Positions 36,364 through 45,815 of a DNA stretch of 64,000 nt are shown here, piece by piece; the first letter of the stretch is position 1; each line of letters begins with the position of its first letter. The position numbers were made by a program, and so were the translations under genes. Under the pieces are notes generated by a model. The model made no database searches. It saw only the letters and a list, made by a program, of their open reading frames with translations, and was not told the origin of the DNA. Location: assembly GCF_913773635.1 (NCBI RefSeq), contig NZ_CAJYGQ010000006.1:1-64000 (forward strand). Direction: 5' to 3'. The DNA is from an uncultured Mucilaginibacter sp. GTDB taxonomy: Bacteria > Bacteroidota > Bacteroidia > Sphingobacteriales > Sphingobacteriaceae.

Positions 36364-36648
36364 ATGCAGCAAGACGAATTTGATTTTGATGAGTTTGATA
36401 ACTCGGCCGATGAAGGCGCATTTCATATTGAACTGGATTTTTACGACAGTGACAACCTCATAAGCATGTTGGTAATTCCATGCAATGACGCTTACATAGT
36501 GGTATCCAACAATGAGCATTTATGCACCCTGGTGCATACCTGTAAAGAAATTGAATGCTGGGAACAGCAGGAAGGTACATTAGATGATGAACTGGTAGAA
36601 AAAGTAGGCGCGGCCATCCAAGGTGCCAGGCCTGAAGATTTTCGATAA
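36364..36648 (+). CDS. Acidic small protein, function unknown
   Basis: A 94-residue, strongly acidic protein (QQDEFDFDEFDNSADEG at the N terminus). It contains an alternating hydrophobic core (FHIELDFYDSDNLISMLVIP, then DAYIVVSNNEHLCTLVHTC) and a short helical end. It has no signal peptide or membrane segment. I do not recognise it. It is followed at once by a strong terminator, which supports its being a real gene; it is divergent from DUF892. Confidence 0.65.
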   Translation: MQQDEFDFDEFDNSADEGAFHIELDFYDSDNLISMLVIPCNDAYIVVSNNEHLCTLVHTCKEIECWEQQEGTLDDELVEKVGAAIQGARPEDFR

Positions 36649-36653
36649 AACAC

Positions 36654-36683
36654 AAAAAGCTGCCTTATGTAAGGCAGCTTTTT
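36654..36683. terminator. Bidirectional intrinsic terminator
   Basis: A 14-bp stem (AAAAAGCTGCCTTA with TAAGGCAGCTTTTT) between the acidic small protein gene and convergent yceI. Confidence 0.9.
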
Positions 36684-36711
36684 ATATTTAATGCTTGTAG
36701 CTATAAGCGTT

Positions 36712-37245
36712 TTACGCTTGCTTGGTAAATTGCGCGTTTATAATAAGCTTAACGTCTTCACCAACTACAATTGAGCCGGCTTCGGTAACGCCATTCCAGG
36801 TTAAACCGAAGTCTTTACGGTTTATTTTACCGGTAATTTCAAATCCGGCTTTAGTTTGACCGTAAAAGTCATCTGCCGAACCGCCGAATTCCACATCAAG
36901 GCTTACCGGTTTTGTCACGTCTTTTATAGTAAGATTGCCCTCAAGTTTATATTCGTCGCCACTAACTTTTTTCAGCGACGTTGACTTAAAACTGATCTTC
37001 GGATAAGTTTCAGCATCAAAAAACTCTGCTGATTTCAGGTGCTGATCGCGTGCTTCCTGCGTTGTGTCAATGCTGTCAACGTCAAGTGAAAAATCAATTT
37101 CTGAATCTGCAAAATCGTCGCTTTCGGTTACAACTTCACCTTCAAATTTGCGAAACGAACCTGTAACGGTCGAAATTACAAGGTGTTTTATTTTAAATTG
37201 TACTTCTGAGTGCATTGGGTCCATTACCCATTTTGTTGTTGCCAT
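36712..37245 (-). CDS. YceI-family lipocalin-like protein, cytoplasmic
   Basis: A 177-residue YceI-family beta-barrel that binds isoprenoid or amphiphilic lipids in characterised members. The start MATTKWVMDPMHSEVQFKIKHLVISTVTGSF is typical, and there is no signal peptide, unlike E. coli YceI. VDSIDTTQEARDQHLKSAEFFDAETYPKISFKST is the central family block. The start at 37245 is chosen because the upstream in-frame extension lacks family similarity. A TAnnTTTG element at 37332 implies a leader of about 85 nt. Confidence 0.92.
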   Translation of the reverse strand: MATTKWVMDPMHSEVQFKIKHLVISTVTGSFRKFEGEVVTESDDFADSEIDFSLDVDSIDTTQEARDQHLKSAEFFDAETYPKISFKSTSLKKVSGDEYKLEGNLTIKDVTKPVSLDVEFGGSADDFYGQTKAGFEITGKINRKDFGLTWNGVTEAGSIVVGEDVKLIINAQFTKQA

Positions 37246-37331
37246 AATCTTATAATTGTTAATGTTGCTTTTACAAGTATAATCATTTAAATGTTTAAAC
37301 ATATAAATGATTATTTTAAAATTTTATAATA

Positions 37332-37339
37332 CAAATGTA
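37332..37339 (-). promoter_or_regulatory. TAnnTTTG promoter element of yceI
   Basis: Minus-strand TACATTTG, an exact match. Confidence 0.45.
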
Positions 37340-37417
37340 GTACGGCTGAAATAAATTGGTATTGATATTTATCAAGAAATGTAGACAATAATTATCAAAC
37401 CATACAGGTATAAAAGC

Positions 37418-37448
37418 AAAAAAGCTGCATCGTTAAAATGCAGCTTTT
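37418..37448 (-). terminator. Terminator of sucC
   Basis: AAAAGCTGCAT pairs with ATGCAGCTTTT; the minus-strand transcript continues into a T run. A second small hairpin (CACCCT/AGGGTG, 37460-37477) lies closer to the sucC stop. Confidence 0.8.
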
Positions 37449-37492
37449 GTATAACAAATCACCCTTTAAGTAGGGTGAGTTTTTTTCTAAAA

Positions 37493-38683
37493 TTATGCTA
37501 ATACTTCTTTAACGCGCTCAGCAGCTTCTTTTAATAGGATAGCAGAGAACACTTTCAAGCCTGAATTATCAATCAGTTCTTTAGCTTCTTTAGCATTAGT
37601 ACCTTGTAAACGTACAATAATAGGCACCGGAATGTCACCAATTTCCTGGTAAGCATCAATAACACCCTGAGCAACACGATCACAACGAACAATACCACCA
37701 AAGATGTTAATAAGGATAGCTTTTACGTTAGGATCTTTTAAGATAATGTTAAAGGCAGCCTTAACAGTTTGAGCGTTAGCAGTACCACCTACGTCTAAAA
37801 AGTTTGCAGGCTCACCACCGGCAATCTTAATAATATCCATGGTAGCCATTGCTAAACCAGCACCGTTAACCATACAACCAACGTTACCGTCAAGTTTTAC
37901 ATAGTTAAGGTTTGATAAGCTTGCCTCAACCTCCATAGGGTCTTCCTCGTTGGTATCACGCATATCGGCATAATCTTTATGACGGTAAAGCGCGTTATCA
38001 TCAAGGTTTACTTTAGCATCAACAGCTAAAATTTTGTTATCAGAAGTTTTTAATACCGGGTTTATTTCAAACTGAGATGAATCGGTAGCATCATAAGCTT
38101 TGTATAAAGCAGTGATGAATTTCACCATGTCTTTAAATGCATCGCCTGATACGCCCAGGTTAAAGGCAATTTTACGTGCCTGGAAACCTTGTAAACCAAC
38201 TTTTGGATCAATTTCTTCTTTATGAATAAGGTGAGGAGTAGAGTGTGCTACCTCTTCAATATCCATACCGCCCTCAGTAGAGTACATGATAATGTTACGG
38301 CCAGTTGCACGGTCTAACAATACGCTCATGTAAAATTCTTTGGTTTCGCTTTCGCCAGGATAGTAAACATCTTGTGCAATTAACACTTTATGTACTTTTT
38401 TACCTTCTGGGCCGGTTTGCGGAGTTACCAGTTGCATACCTAAAATAGCGCCTGCTCTTTCCTTAACCTCATCAAGGTTTTTAGCAAGTTTAACACCACC
38501 GCCTTTACCACGGCCGCCGGCATGAATCTGGGCTTTTACAACCACCCAGTCCGAACCGAAATCTTCTTTCATTTTTTGGGCGGCTTCAACAGCCTGTTCT
38601 ACAGTATCGGCTACAATGCCTTCCTGTACCCTTACGCCAAAGCTTTTTAGTATTGCTTTGCCCTGATATTCGTGAATATTCAT
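37493..38683 (-). CDS. sucC: Succinyl-CoA synthetase (ADP-forming) subunit beta
   Basis: SucC is the ATP-grasp beta subunit that, with SucD, converts succinyl-CoA to succinate with substrate-level phosphorylation in the TCA cycle. The 396-residue length is normal. MNIHEYQGKAILKSFGV, the nucleotide-binding KAQIHAGGRGKGGGVKLA, and the C-terminal NIFGGIVRCDRVAQGV are signatures. sucD is not adjacent. A near-consensus promoter, TAGATTTA on the minus strand, is at 38704-38711. The upstream 240 bp to lolD is divergent spacer with no further gene seen. Confidence 0.97.
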   Translation of the reverse strand: MNIHEYQGKAILKSFGVRVQEGIVADTVEQAVEAAQKMKEDFGSDWVVVKAQIHAGGRGKGGGVKLAKNLDEVKERAGAILGMQLVTPQTGPEGKKVHKVLIAQDVYYPGESETKEFYMSVLLDRATGRNIIMYSTEGGMDIEEVAHSTPHLIHKEEIDPKVGLQGFQARKIAFNLGVSGDAFKDMVKFITALYKAYDATDSSQFEINPVLKTSDNKILAVDAKVNLDDNALYRHKDYADMRDTNEEDPMEVEASLSNLNYVKLDGNVGCMVNGAGLAMATMDIIKIAGGEPANFLDVGGTANAQTVKAAFNIILKDPNVKAILINIFGGIVRCDRVAQGVIDAYQEIGDIPVPIIVRLQGTNAKEAKELIDNSGLKVFSAILLKEAAERVKEVLA

Positions 38684-38913
38684 GTCTTGTGAAGAATTTG
38701 CGGTAAATCTACAATTTCAGTTGGAGTATTAAAACTTGAACGGCTTTTTTATGAAATAATTGAGGTTTTTAAGTGTAACACGCATTGCTAAACATGCAAA
38801 AACTTTAGCATCAATTTATAGAAAACTGCTATGTGATACAATTGTTATTCAACCTCATCTGTGGTAACAGGTTTCAGGGGCAATTGCTCCGCAGCTAAAT
38901 CAACTAATTCAAT

Positions 38914-38921
38914 TACATTTG
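38914..38921 (+). promoter_or_regulatory. TAnnTTTG promoter element of lolD
   Basis: TACATTTG, an exact match, only 3 nt before the ATG at 38925; predicts a leaderless mRNA. Confidence 0.5.
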
Positions 38922-38924
38922 TAC

Positions 38925-39575
38925 ATGCTTAAAGCGCTCGATATAAAAAAAACGTACGGTAGTCTTCAAATACTGAAAGGCGTAAACCTTAATGTTAATA
39001 AAGGCGAAATTGTTACTATCGTAGGCGCATCAGGAGCGGGTAAAAGTTCATTGCTTAATATAATAGGCACTTTAGACAAGCCCGACTCGGGACGCTTGTA
39101 TTTAAATGATACTGAAATTAGTAAATTGAACAGTAAGCAGCTAAGTCATTTTCGTAATACCCAAATTGGTTTCATTTTTCAGTTCCATCACTTGCTTGCC
39201 GAATTTAATGCACTCGAAAATGTTTGCATCCCTGCATTTATAGCGGGTAAGCCCAAAGCACAGGCCGAAAAACGTGCCGCAAGCTTACTGGAAATGCTCG
39301 GTTTAAGCAGCCGAATTCATCATAAGCCAAGCCAGCTATCGGGCGGTGAGCAGCAACGTGTGGCAGTAGCGCGTGCGCTCATAAATGAACCTGCACTTAT
39401 TTTAGCTGATGAACCTTCAGGTAATCTTGACTCGGCAAATGCGCGCGATTTACATGAGTTGTTTATCAATCTGCGTAACAACTTTAATCAAACCTTTATC
39501 ATCGTAACTCACAATGAAGACCTTGCCGATCTCAGCGACCGTAAGGTGACCATGAAAGACGGCTTAATAGTTTAA
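38925..39575 (+). CDS. lolD: LolD-like ABC transporter ATP-binding protein
   Basis: A 216-residue ATPase of the LolD/MacB group, which powers lipoprotein release or related envelope export with LolC/E-type permeases. Walker [10 protein letters not shown] (about residues 36-44), signature [15 protein letters not shown], Walker [14 protein letters not shown] and the H-loop VTHNEDLA are intact. The NLDS ending of Walker B and FQFHHLL fit LolD. The permease gene is not adjacent. The ATG at 38925 is preferred over TTG two codons earlier. It begins a likely three-gene unit with the two genes that follow. Confidence 0.88.
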   Translation: MLKALDIKKTYGSLQILKGVNLNVNKGEIVTIVGASGAGKSSLLNIIGTLDKPDSGRLYLNDTEISKLNSKQLSHFRNTQIGFIFQFHHLLAEFNALENVCIPAFIAGKPKAQAEKRAASLLEMLGLSSRIHHKPSQLSGGEQQRVAVARALINEPALILADEPSGNLDSANARDLHELFINLRNNFNQTFIIVTHNEDLADLSDRKVTMKDGLIV

Positions 39576-39583
39576 TAATATAC

Positions 39584-39886
39584 GTGTATACGCTAATAAC
39601 TGCTGCAAGCTCAGCAAAGGCTTACCAGCTGAAAAATCAAAAAGGGGGGGAGCATGTACTTTTGGGTGATTACCTCGAATTACCCGAAATTATGTTGAAG
39701 AACGGTTCAATGATCAAATTGCCCCGCCCCGAAAGTGAAACTTATCCTCATCAAATGCTGGCCTTGTGCCTTGATCACAGCATTAGTACCGTGTATTTGC
39801 TCAATACACAGGAAAACAATGCACTCAGCCCGGCTTTGCAATTATTTGAGGAATATGGTATAACCTTGATAAACGTGCATGATTAA
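39584..39886 (+). CDS. Conserved small protein downstream of lolD, function unknown
   Basis: A 100-residue protein starting with GTG, 8 bp after lolD. It has no signal or membrane segment. The sequence YTLITAASSAKAYQLKNQKG, then HVLLGDYLELPEIMLKNGSMIKLPRP, and LCLDHSISTVYLLN suggests an alpha/beta Rossmann-like fold resembling the pre-ATP-grasp nucleotide region; this resemblance is only by eye. The last 8 bp overlap the HAD gene. The tight spacing argues for a shared operon. Function unknown. Confidence 0.75.
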   Translation: MYTLITAASSAKAYQLKNQKGGEHVLLGDYLELPEIMLKNGSMIKLPRPESETYPHQMLALCLDHSISTVYLLNTQENNALSPALQLFEEYGITLINVHD

Positions 39887-40490
39887 GTATTCAGATATTG
39901 ATAAGCACATCAATGCATTTGTTTTTGAGCTTGATAATGTGCTTTACCCTGAAAAGGATTACTTATACCAGGTATATTACTTGTTTGCAGGGTTTTTAGA
40001 ATACACAGAGCTGCTTGATGCCCAGGTACTGGTAAAGCTTATGGTGCAAACTCATGAGGAGCAGGGTGCCGATGCTGTATTTAACGTGGTGCAAGAACGT
40101 TTTAAGCTCGATGAAAAGTATAGGTTCAACTTTGCTCATTTACTTATAAATGCGCAGGTACCGTTAAAGCTATTACTTTATCCGGAAATGCTTTCGATGC
40201 TGCAGGAAATTGTAGTAGACAGGAAGCAAATTTTCATTGTTACCAACGGAAACCCGCAACAGCAGCTTAATAAAATAAAGCATGCCGACTGGCAGGAGCT
40301 GGAAAAATACTTGACCTGTTACTTTGCAGAGGAAATTGTGGCCAAACCTGAGCCTGATATGGTAGATATGCTCATTAAAAAACATAACCTTCAACGGCGA
40401 GAAATAGTAATGATCGGTGCATCAGAAACTGACCAGCTTTGTGCCCAGGCATGTGGCATTGATTATATTGATGCACACAAAAACTATTGA
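39879..40490 (+). CDS. HAD-fold protein with degenerate catalytic motifs
   Basis: A 203-residue HAD-superfamily protein close to pyrimidine-5'-nucleotidase/haloacid dehalogenase types. Motif I should read DxDx(T/V) but is FELDNVLYPE: the nucleophile aspartate is replaced by Glu17, while Asp19 is kept. Motif II (IVTNGNP) and motif III Lys (AKPEPDMVD) are present. Motif IV is IGASETDQL where GDSxxD is expected, so its first Asp is also lost. The fold is clear, but phosphatase activity is doubtful. It overlaps the preceding small protein gene by 8 bp. Confidence 0.85.
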   Translation: MIKYSDIDKHINAFVFELDNVLYPEKDYLYQVYYLFAGFLEYTELLDAQVLVKLMVQTHEEQGADAVFNVVQERFKLDEKYRFNFAHLLINAQVPLKLLLYPEMLSMLQEIVVDRKQIFIVTNGNPQQQLNKIKHADWQELEKYLTCYFAEEIVAKPEPDMVDMLIKKHNLQRREIVMIGASETDQLCAQACGIDYIDAHKNY

Positions 40491-40555
40491 TTAATTTATT
40501 ACGTAATAAAATAAAATATTTGTACGTTAATTGCCTGATTTAGAACCGTGAAGGA

Positions 40556-42055
40556 ATGAGAAAAAACTTACTTTATTTGCTATTGCTGGCAGTAGCATTT
40601 ACATCCTGCAAAAAGGATAAAAACAAAGATGGCGACAATCTAGATTTGTTGCGCGATTCGGTTTACATGTATGCCAAGGAGGTTTACTTATGGAACGATG
40701 GTTTGCCGTCTACAGAGGCATTTAATCCCCGAAGATTTACGGGCAGTTCAGACCGAGCTGCACTGCAGGCAGAAGTAGATGCGCTGTCACAAATTAAAAT
40801 AAACACATCAACAGGAAAGCCTTATGAGTATGATATTAACGATCCGGGAACGGCCAAGTATTCATACGTTGATGAGGGACAGGCGGCAACCTCAATTGGC
40901 GGAACCGGCGGTGATTTTGGTTTTGCCTTAACTTACACTGCAGCCGATGATTTACGTATAAGATATGTATATCCTGGTTCCTCAGCATCTCAACAAGGCC
41001 TTACCCGGGGCGACCGTGTTACAGCCATTAATGATCAATCAGTAACGTTAACTACCGGTACCAATTCCGACCCAGCATTCCAGCGCGTTTCATCTGCCTT
41101 GGGTAGCAGTTCGGTTAAGCTGAACCTTACTCGCCGCAATGGTACAACTTATACCGCAACTGTAGCCAAAACATCATATACTATCAATCCTGTTGCTAAG
41201 TTCACTACCATTACAACCAATACGGGTAAAAAGGTAGGTTATTTTGCATTCAGCCGTTTTACGGTAATGAGTAACGCCAAGGCAAAAATTGATGAAGCGT
41301 TTAACAAATTCACTGCCGACGGTATAACTGAACTTGTAGTTGATTTGCGTTACAACGGAGGCGGTGCCGTTGAAACTTCGCAATACTTGGCAAACTATTT
41401 AGTGCCATCAAGCCGCAATGGTGGCTTAATGTTTAATGAGTACTTTAATACTAAACTGCAAAGCAACATTTATCCATTGCTGGCCCGTAAATTTAAAATT
41501 GATCCGGGTGATTTTACTACAGCTAATAACACGTTCAATTTCAGTAAAGTTGGTAGTTTAAACCTAAACCGAGTGTTTTTCCTGGTTACAGGTAGCACAG
41601 CATCGGCAAGTGAATTGCTGATAAACAACCTGCAACCAGTATTACCGCAGGGTGTACAATTGGTTGGAAAAACATCATACGGCAAACCGGTTGGCTTTTT
41701 TGCCATTCCGTTGGGTAATGCATCTCAGTTTGATTTATACCTGGCCGAGTTTGAAAGCCGGAACGCAGCAGGTAAAGCCGATTTTTATCAGGGTATGATT
41801 CCCGGCGGTAACTTTCCGGGTGTTATTGTGGAAGATGATGTAACCAAAGATTTTGGAGATCCTACCGAAGCAATGTTTGCACGTGCATTAAATTTTATAG
41901 ATAAAGGCACTTACACTGTAGCAGGGCTTACTAGTACGTTTTCTGAAAAAACTCAGGAAAATCAAATGCTACGTAAAGCCAACCAATTGATTGATGTTAA
42001 ACAACAATTCAATGGCGCTATACACGAGGGACGTTTAAAGCGCCTTAAACACTAA
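40556..42055 (+). CDS. S41-family peptidase lipoprotein with PDZ domain
   Basis: A 499-residue C-terminal-processing-type serine protease. The signal peptide MRKNLLYLLLLAVAFTSC ends at Cys18, followed by KKDKNKD. A PDZ domain lies around residues 120-205 (VYPGSSASQQGLTRGDRVTAIN). The protease core contains VDLRYNGGG, the catalytic Ser in GSTASASELLINNL and the Lys in GKTSYGKPVG. It should act in the periplasm, lipid-anchored. The convergent smc gene begins 3 bp after its stop. The PDZ-S41 combination is common in Bacteroidota. Confidence 0.92.
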   Translation: MRKNLLYLLLLAVAFTSCKKDKNKDGDNLDLLRDSVYMYAKEVYLWNDGLPSTEAFNPRRFTGSSDRAALQAEVDALSQIKINTSTGKPYEYDINDPGTAKYSYVDEGQAATSIGGTGGDFGFALTYTAADDLRIRYVYPGSSASQQGLTRGDRVTAINDQSVTLTTGTNSDPAFQRVSSALGSSSVKLNLTRRNGTTYTATVAKTSYTINPVAKFTTITTNTGKKVGYFAFSRFTVMSNAKAKIDEAFNKFTADGITELVVDLRYNGGGAVETSQYLANYLVPSSRNGGLMFNEYFNTKLQSNIYPLLARKFKIDPGDFTTANNTFNFSKVGSLNLNRVFFLVTGSTASASELLINNLQPVLPQGVQLVGKTSYGKPVGFFAIPLGNASQFDLYLAEFESRNAAGKADFYQGMIPGGNFPGVIVEDDVTKDFGDPTEAMFARALNFIDKGTYTVAGLTSTFSEKTQENQMLRKANQLIDVKQQFNGAIHEGRLKRLKH

Positions 42056-42058
42056 AAT

Positions 42059-45000
42059 CTAGTCGGCCAGTTGGCGAAGGTCAACCGGAACCACACGGGA
42101 TATTCCCTGCTCAACCATAGTCACACCATACACAACATCGGTGCTGGCTATGGTTCTTTTGTTATGTGATACAATGATAAATTGCGAGTCGGAAGAAAAT
42201 TTGCGAATAATATTGTTGAATTTATCAATGTTCGTATCATCCAGCGGCGCATCAACCTCATCAAAAATACAGAAAGGCGCAGGTTTCAACAGGTAAAGCG
42301 AAAACAGTATAGCCGTAGCCGTTAATGTTTTTTCACCTCCGGAAAGCTGGTTAATTGATAGCGGGCGCTTGCCCTTAGGTTTGGCAATAATGTCAATATC
42401 CGATTCCAGGGGACGGTCAGGGTCGGTCAAGACAAGGTCGCATGAATCTTCCTCGTTAAATAATGAACGAAAAACTTTGATAAAGTTCTCACGCACCATC
42501 ATAAACGAACCCATAAACTTATCTTTAGCCGTATCATCAATTTCCTGAATGGTTGAAAGCAAAGAGGCCTTAGCTTCCATAAGATCCTTTTTTTGGCTTT
42601 GAATAAATTCGTAACGCTCATTCATTTCCTTAAATGCTTCTAAAGCCATTGGGTTAATGGCTCCAAATTCATCTAACTGGCGTTTAAGCTTCTCTGTTTT
42701 ATCACGCAAGTCTTCTTCATTTTCTTCTGCCGGCACTTCTGTTTCCAGCAAGTCGTTTATATCAAGGTTAAACTCCACAGACAGGCGCTCTTTTAAGGCA
42801 TTAAGCTCAAGCTTTAAATTAGTACGCTTGTCCTTTAGTTCATTTTCAATAAGGTCGGCCTGGTCTTTTTGCCGGCGTAGCTGTGTAACTGCGGCTTCCG
42901 TTTCGGTTATATGCCCACGCATTTCATAGTACTCCTGTTCGGCTGCCTTGGTGGCTTTTTCCAATTCCTCGCGCTGGCTGTACATCTCCAGTAACTCGTC
43001 GTCTGAAAAATCAGTATGCTTAAGCGTTTCCAGCAATGCCACCTGAACCTTTTCCATTTCGGCGTTATTGTTTCGAATGCGGGTTTCAAGGCTTTCCTGC
43101 TGTGTTTCCCGGTATTCCAAATCTTTCAGTAAACCCGATACTTTGTTTTGCTGCTGATGAAAGCGAATATTCTCCTGGTTATACGCGTTACTTTGAACAG
43201 TAGTATACTCATTCAACTCATTAAAAGCTTGCTGTTTATCAAGCAGCAAATCGCTTTGTATTTCCTTTTGTGTTTTAAGTTCGGCAATCTGAGGAATCAG
43301 CTTGTGTTCATCCTCTTGTATAGTAGCAATTTTGCGCGCTATATCCTCCTTACGGTTACGACTGTTAGTAATAAAGGTTTGATATTGCTCGCGGCGCGTA
43401 GTAACGGTTACCAGCTCGGTGTTGAGGCGGTTAAGCTCCAGTTGTTTTTGCTGTATTTCGGCTGCTTTACCTGATGCTTTTAAGGCAACATGCTTGCTTT
43501 GCATGGTTTCCTGATGGGCTTTAAGTGCAGCAATTTCCTGTTCGCTTTGCTTTATTTCTTTTGCCAGGTTTTCGAGGTTTTTAGCCCGGCCAATACGCTT
43601 GCCTTCAAATAACCCTACCGAGCCACCGGCCATGCTTAATACTGATTTGCTAAACTTACCACTTTTACCTAACAGCACAACACCCTCGGGAACCACTGAG
43701 TTGTTAAGCGATGCCTCTGAAGTATCATCAATTAAATAAACATTACGTAACAGGTAATTACACAAAGGGCGGTAGCGTGTATCAACCTCAATTACGTCAA
43801 GTGCAGGTACCCATCCTGTATTAAAATCATCAGTTTGAATGGATGTTAACGAAGTATAGTGATTTAAAATGAAGAACTGAGCTCGCCCACGTGACGCATT
43901 ACGTAACAGGTTTATTGCCTTGATAGCATTATCATAATCTTCCACCACAAAATAATTCATTAGTGGTTCGAGGTAATTTTCAATGGCAATACGGAACTCC
44001 TCACGACAGAAAAGAATGTCGCTGAATAGAGTTATGCTTTTTGCCCAATCAGTATGTTTTTTTAAGAACCGTATTGACTCGGGAAAGCCTTCAAGATTAT
44101 CAACCATGCTTTTGGTAAGGTTGTACTCATTTTGTTTGGCATCGAGTTGCCTGCCCAGGCGAGATATGCGGTCTTTACTGTCATTAATTGCCGCCTCGGT
44201 ATCTTTAATTTGTTCCTGTAACTGAGTTTCAAACTCCACAGCCGCACGTTGTTCAGCTTCGGCCGTTTCCGTACGGTTTTGCAGCTCGGCTACTAATTGG
44301 TTAAAGTGCGACAGCTCCACCTCACGGCTTGCTGTGTCTTCCATATTACGCTGGCTTTCCTGTTCCAAAGCTTGTTGCTGTATGCGTAATATGTCAAGGT
44401 CTTTTTCGGTTTGATAGATTTGATTTTGCAGCCGGTTATTAATACTGGTAAGCTCATTCAATTCAGCCCGCGCAGCTGTTTGGTCCTGACGTAGTTCGTC
44501 AACAGCCTGTTTTAAATCGGCTACTTTATTAAGTACGCTTTCAAGATTTTCATCTTCCTGTACCTTTTCTTCGCTCAGGCGTTTAATGTTATACAGTACG
44601 TGGTTAAGTTGATTTTTATCCCGTTCCAACTCTTCTTTTAAACGGGCTTCCTTATCACGCTGAAACTTTAGCTGCTCGTTCTTGATTTTCTTTTCGCTTT
44701 CGTAAGCACGTATTTTGCTTACATACTCGTTGGTGGCTTTTTGCTGAATAGACAGGTTCTTCTCCTTGGTAATGTTATCAAGTTTCTGCTGCTGTAAGGC
44801 GGCTTCAAGGGTATCAATCTTTGTGGTAATGCCCGAGCGTTCTTCCCTGTGCTTTTGTTCTTGTTCCTCAATACGCTGCAATGAATCACTGAATGATACA
44901 ATACGGAAGGACGCCAGCATAACACTCAGCGTTTTGTACTGTTCTTTTAAACGATAGTAACGTTCAGTTTTTTTTGCCTGATTTTCGAGTGTTTTTAGAT

Positions 45001-45601
45001 TCTTTTCAATTTCAAAAAGCAAATCCTGTACACGTTCTAAATCAGCTTCGGTATCTTTCAGCTTATTGAAGGTTTGCTTTTTGCGCAGTTTGTATTTGGA
45101 AATGCCTGAAGCTTCCTCAAACAAGTTGCGCCGCGAACCTTCTTTATTGGTAATGATTTCATCTATCATCTTTAATTCGATGATAGAGTAGGAGTCGGAT
45201 CCTATGCCCGTGTCTAAGAAAAGGTCGGTTATATCTTTCAGGCGGCACTGTACATCATTCAGTCGGTATTCGCTTTCACCTGTACGGTATAGCTTACGGG
45301 TAAGCGTTACCTGCGAAAACTCGGTAGGAAGTACATTTTTAGTATTATCAAACGTTAACGAAACTTCGGCCAGGTTGGCGGGCTTACGGCTGCGGGTGCC
45401 ATTGAAAATGATGTTTTCCATTTTCTCTGACCGTAGAGCCCTGGTACTTTGCTCCCCTAAAACCCAACGTATGGAATCAACAACGTTTGATTTGCCGCAA
45501 CCATTAGGGCCAACGATAGCGGTAACCCCTTCGTTAAAATTAATGCTTATTTTATCGCCAAAGCTTTTAAATCCTTTGACCTCTAATTTAGTTAACTGCA
45601 T
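42059..45601 (-). CDS. smc: Chromosome segregation protein SMC
   Basis: A 1180-residue SMC ATPase that organises and segregates the chromosome with ScpA and ScpB. The N-terminal head has Walker A GPNGCGKSN (about residues 32-40) and the Q loop. Two long coiled coils flank the hinge (about residues 500-670). The C-terminal head has the signature LSGGEKTLTA and Walker B FCIFDEVDAPLDD. Length is normal for bacterial SMC. Only 3 bp separate its stop from the convergent S41 gene. Its upstream 214 bp, up to the PhzF gene, holds nothing I can name. Confidence 0.98.
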   Translation of the reverse strand: MQLTKLEVKGFKSFGDKISINFNEGVTAIVGPNGCGKSNVVDSIRWVLGEQSTRALRSEKMENIIFNGTRSRKPANLAEVSLTFDNTKNVLPTEFSQVTLTRKLYRTGESEYRLNDVQCRLKDITDLFLDTGIGSDSYSIIELKMIDEIITNKEGSRRNLFEEASGISKYKLRKKQTFNKLKDTEADLERVQDLLFEIEKNLKTLENQAKKTERYYRLKEQYKTLSVMLASFRIVSFSDSLQRIEEQEQKHREERSGITTKIDTLEAALQQQKLDNITKEKNLSIQQKATNEYVSKIRAYESEKKIKNEQLKFQRDKEARLKEELERDKNQLNHVLYNIKRLSEEKVQEDENLESVLNKVADLKQAVDELRQDQTAARAELNELTSINNRLQNQIYQTEKDLDILRIQQQALEQESQRNMEDTASREVELSHFNQLVAELQNRTETAEAEQRAAVEFETQLQEQIKDTEAAINDSKDRISRLGRQLDAKQNEYNLTKSMVDNLEGFPESIRFLKKHTDWAKSITLFSDILFCREEFRIAIENYLEPLMNYFVVEDYDNAIKAINLLRNASRGRAQFFILNHYTSLTSIQTDDFNTGWVPALDVIEVDTRYRPLCNYLLRNVYLIDDTSEASLNNSVVPEGVVLLGKSGKFSKSVLSMAGGSVGLFEGKRIGRAKNLENLAKEIKQSEQEIAALKAHQETMQSKHVALKASGKAAEIQQKQLELNRLNTELVTVTTRREQYQTFITNSRNRKEDIARKIATIQEDEHKLIPQIAELKTQKEIQSDLLLDKQQAFNELNEYTTVQSNAYNQENIRFHQQQNKVSGLLKDLEYRETQQESLETRIRNNNAEMEKVQVALLETLKHTDFSDDELLEMYSQREELEKATKAAEQEYYEMRGHITETEAAVTQLRRQKDQADLIENELKDKRTNLKLELNALKERLSVEFNLDINDLLETEVPAEENEEDLRDKTEKLKRQLDEFGAINPMALEAFKEMNERYEFIQSQKKDLMEAKASLLSTIQEIDDTAKDKFMGSFMMVRENFIKVFRSLFNEEDSCDLVLTDPDRPLESDIDIIAKPKGKRPLSINQLSGGEKTLTATAILFSLYLLKPAPFCIFDEVDAPLDDTNIDKFNNIIRKFSSDSQFIIVSHNKRTIASTDVVYGVTMVEQGISRVVPVDLRQLAD

Positions 45602-45815
45602 TTGCCAGCCAGCGTACCTTCAATAGTTTTAATCTTCAAAGTAACGAAAAATATAGAAGATTTATGTTGCCTGGCATTTGCAGATCGGATAGTGACTCAA
45701 TTGTAAGAGAAACCTGTATTTGAGCAGATTTCATTTGGTCACCCGATTGCGGACCTTCACTTTTTATCTAATCACAAACAGCTAATCTTACAATTAGCAA
45801 TAAGGCTTACACAAC

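Noticed and set aside
37460..37486. Plus-strand terminator (CACCCT/AGGGTG with T run)
   Set aside because: No plus-strand gene ends here; probably a chance hairpin in the sucC 3' region.
38684..38913. Possible riboswitch or gene in the sucC-lolD spacer
   Set aside because: No recognisable aptamer motif, terminator or credible open frame.
45602..45815. Possible small RNA between smc and the PhzF gene
   Set aside because: No strong hairpin, promoter element or small frame seen.
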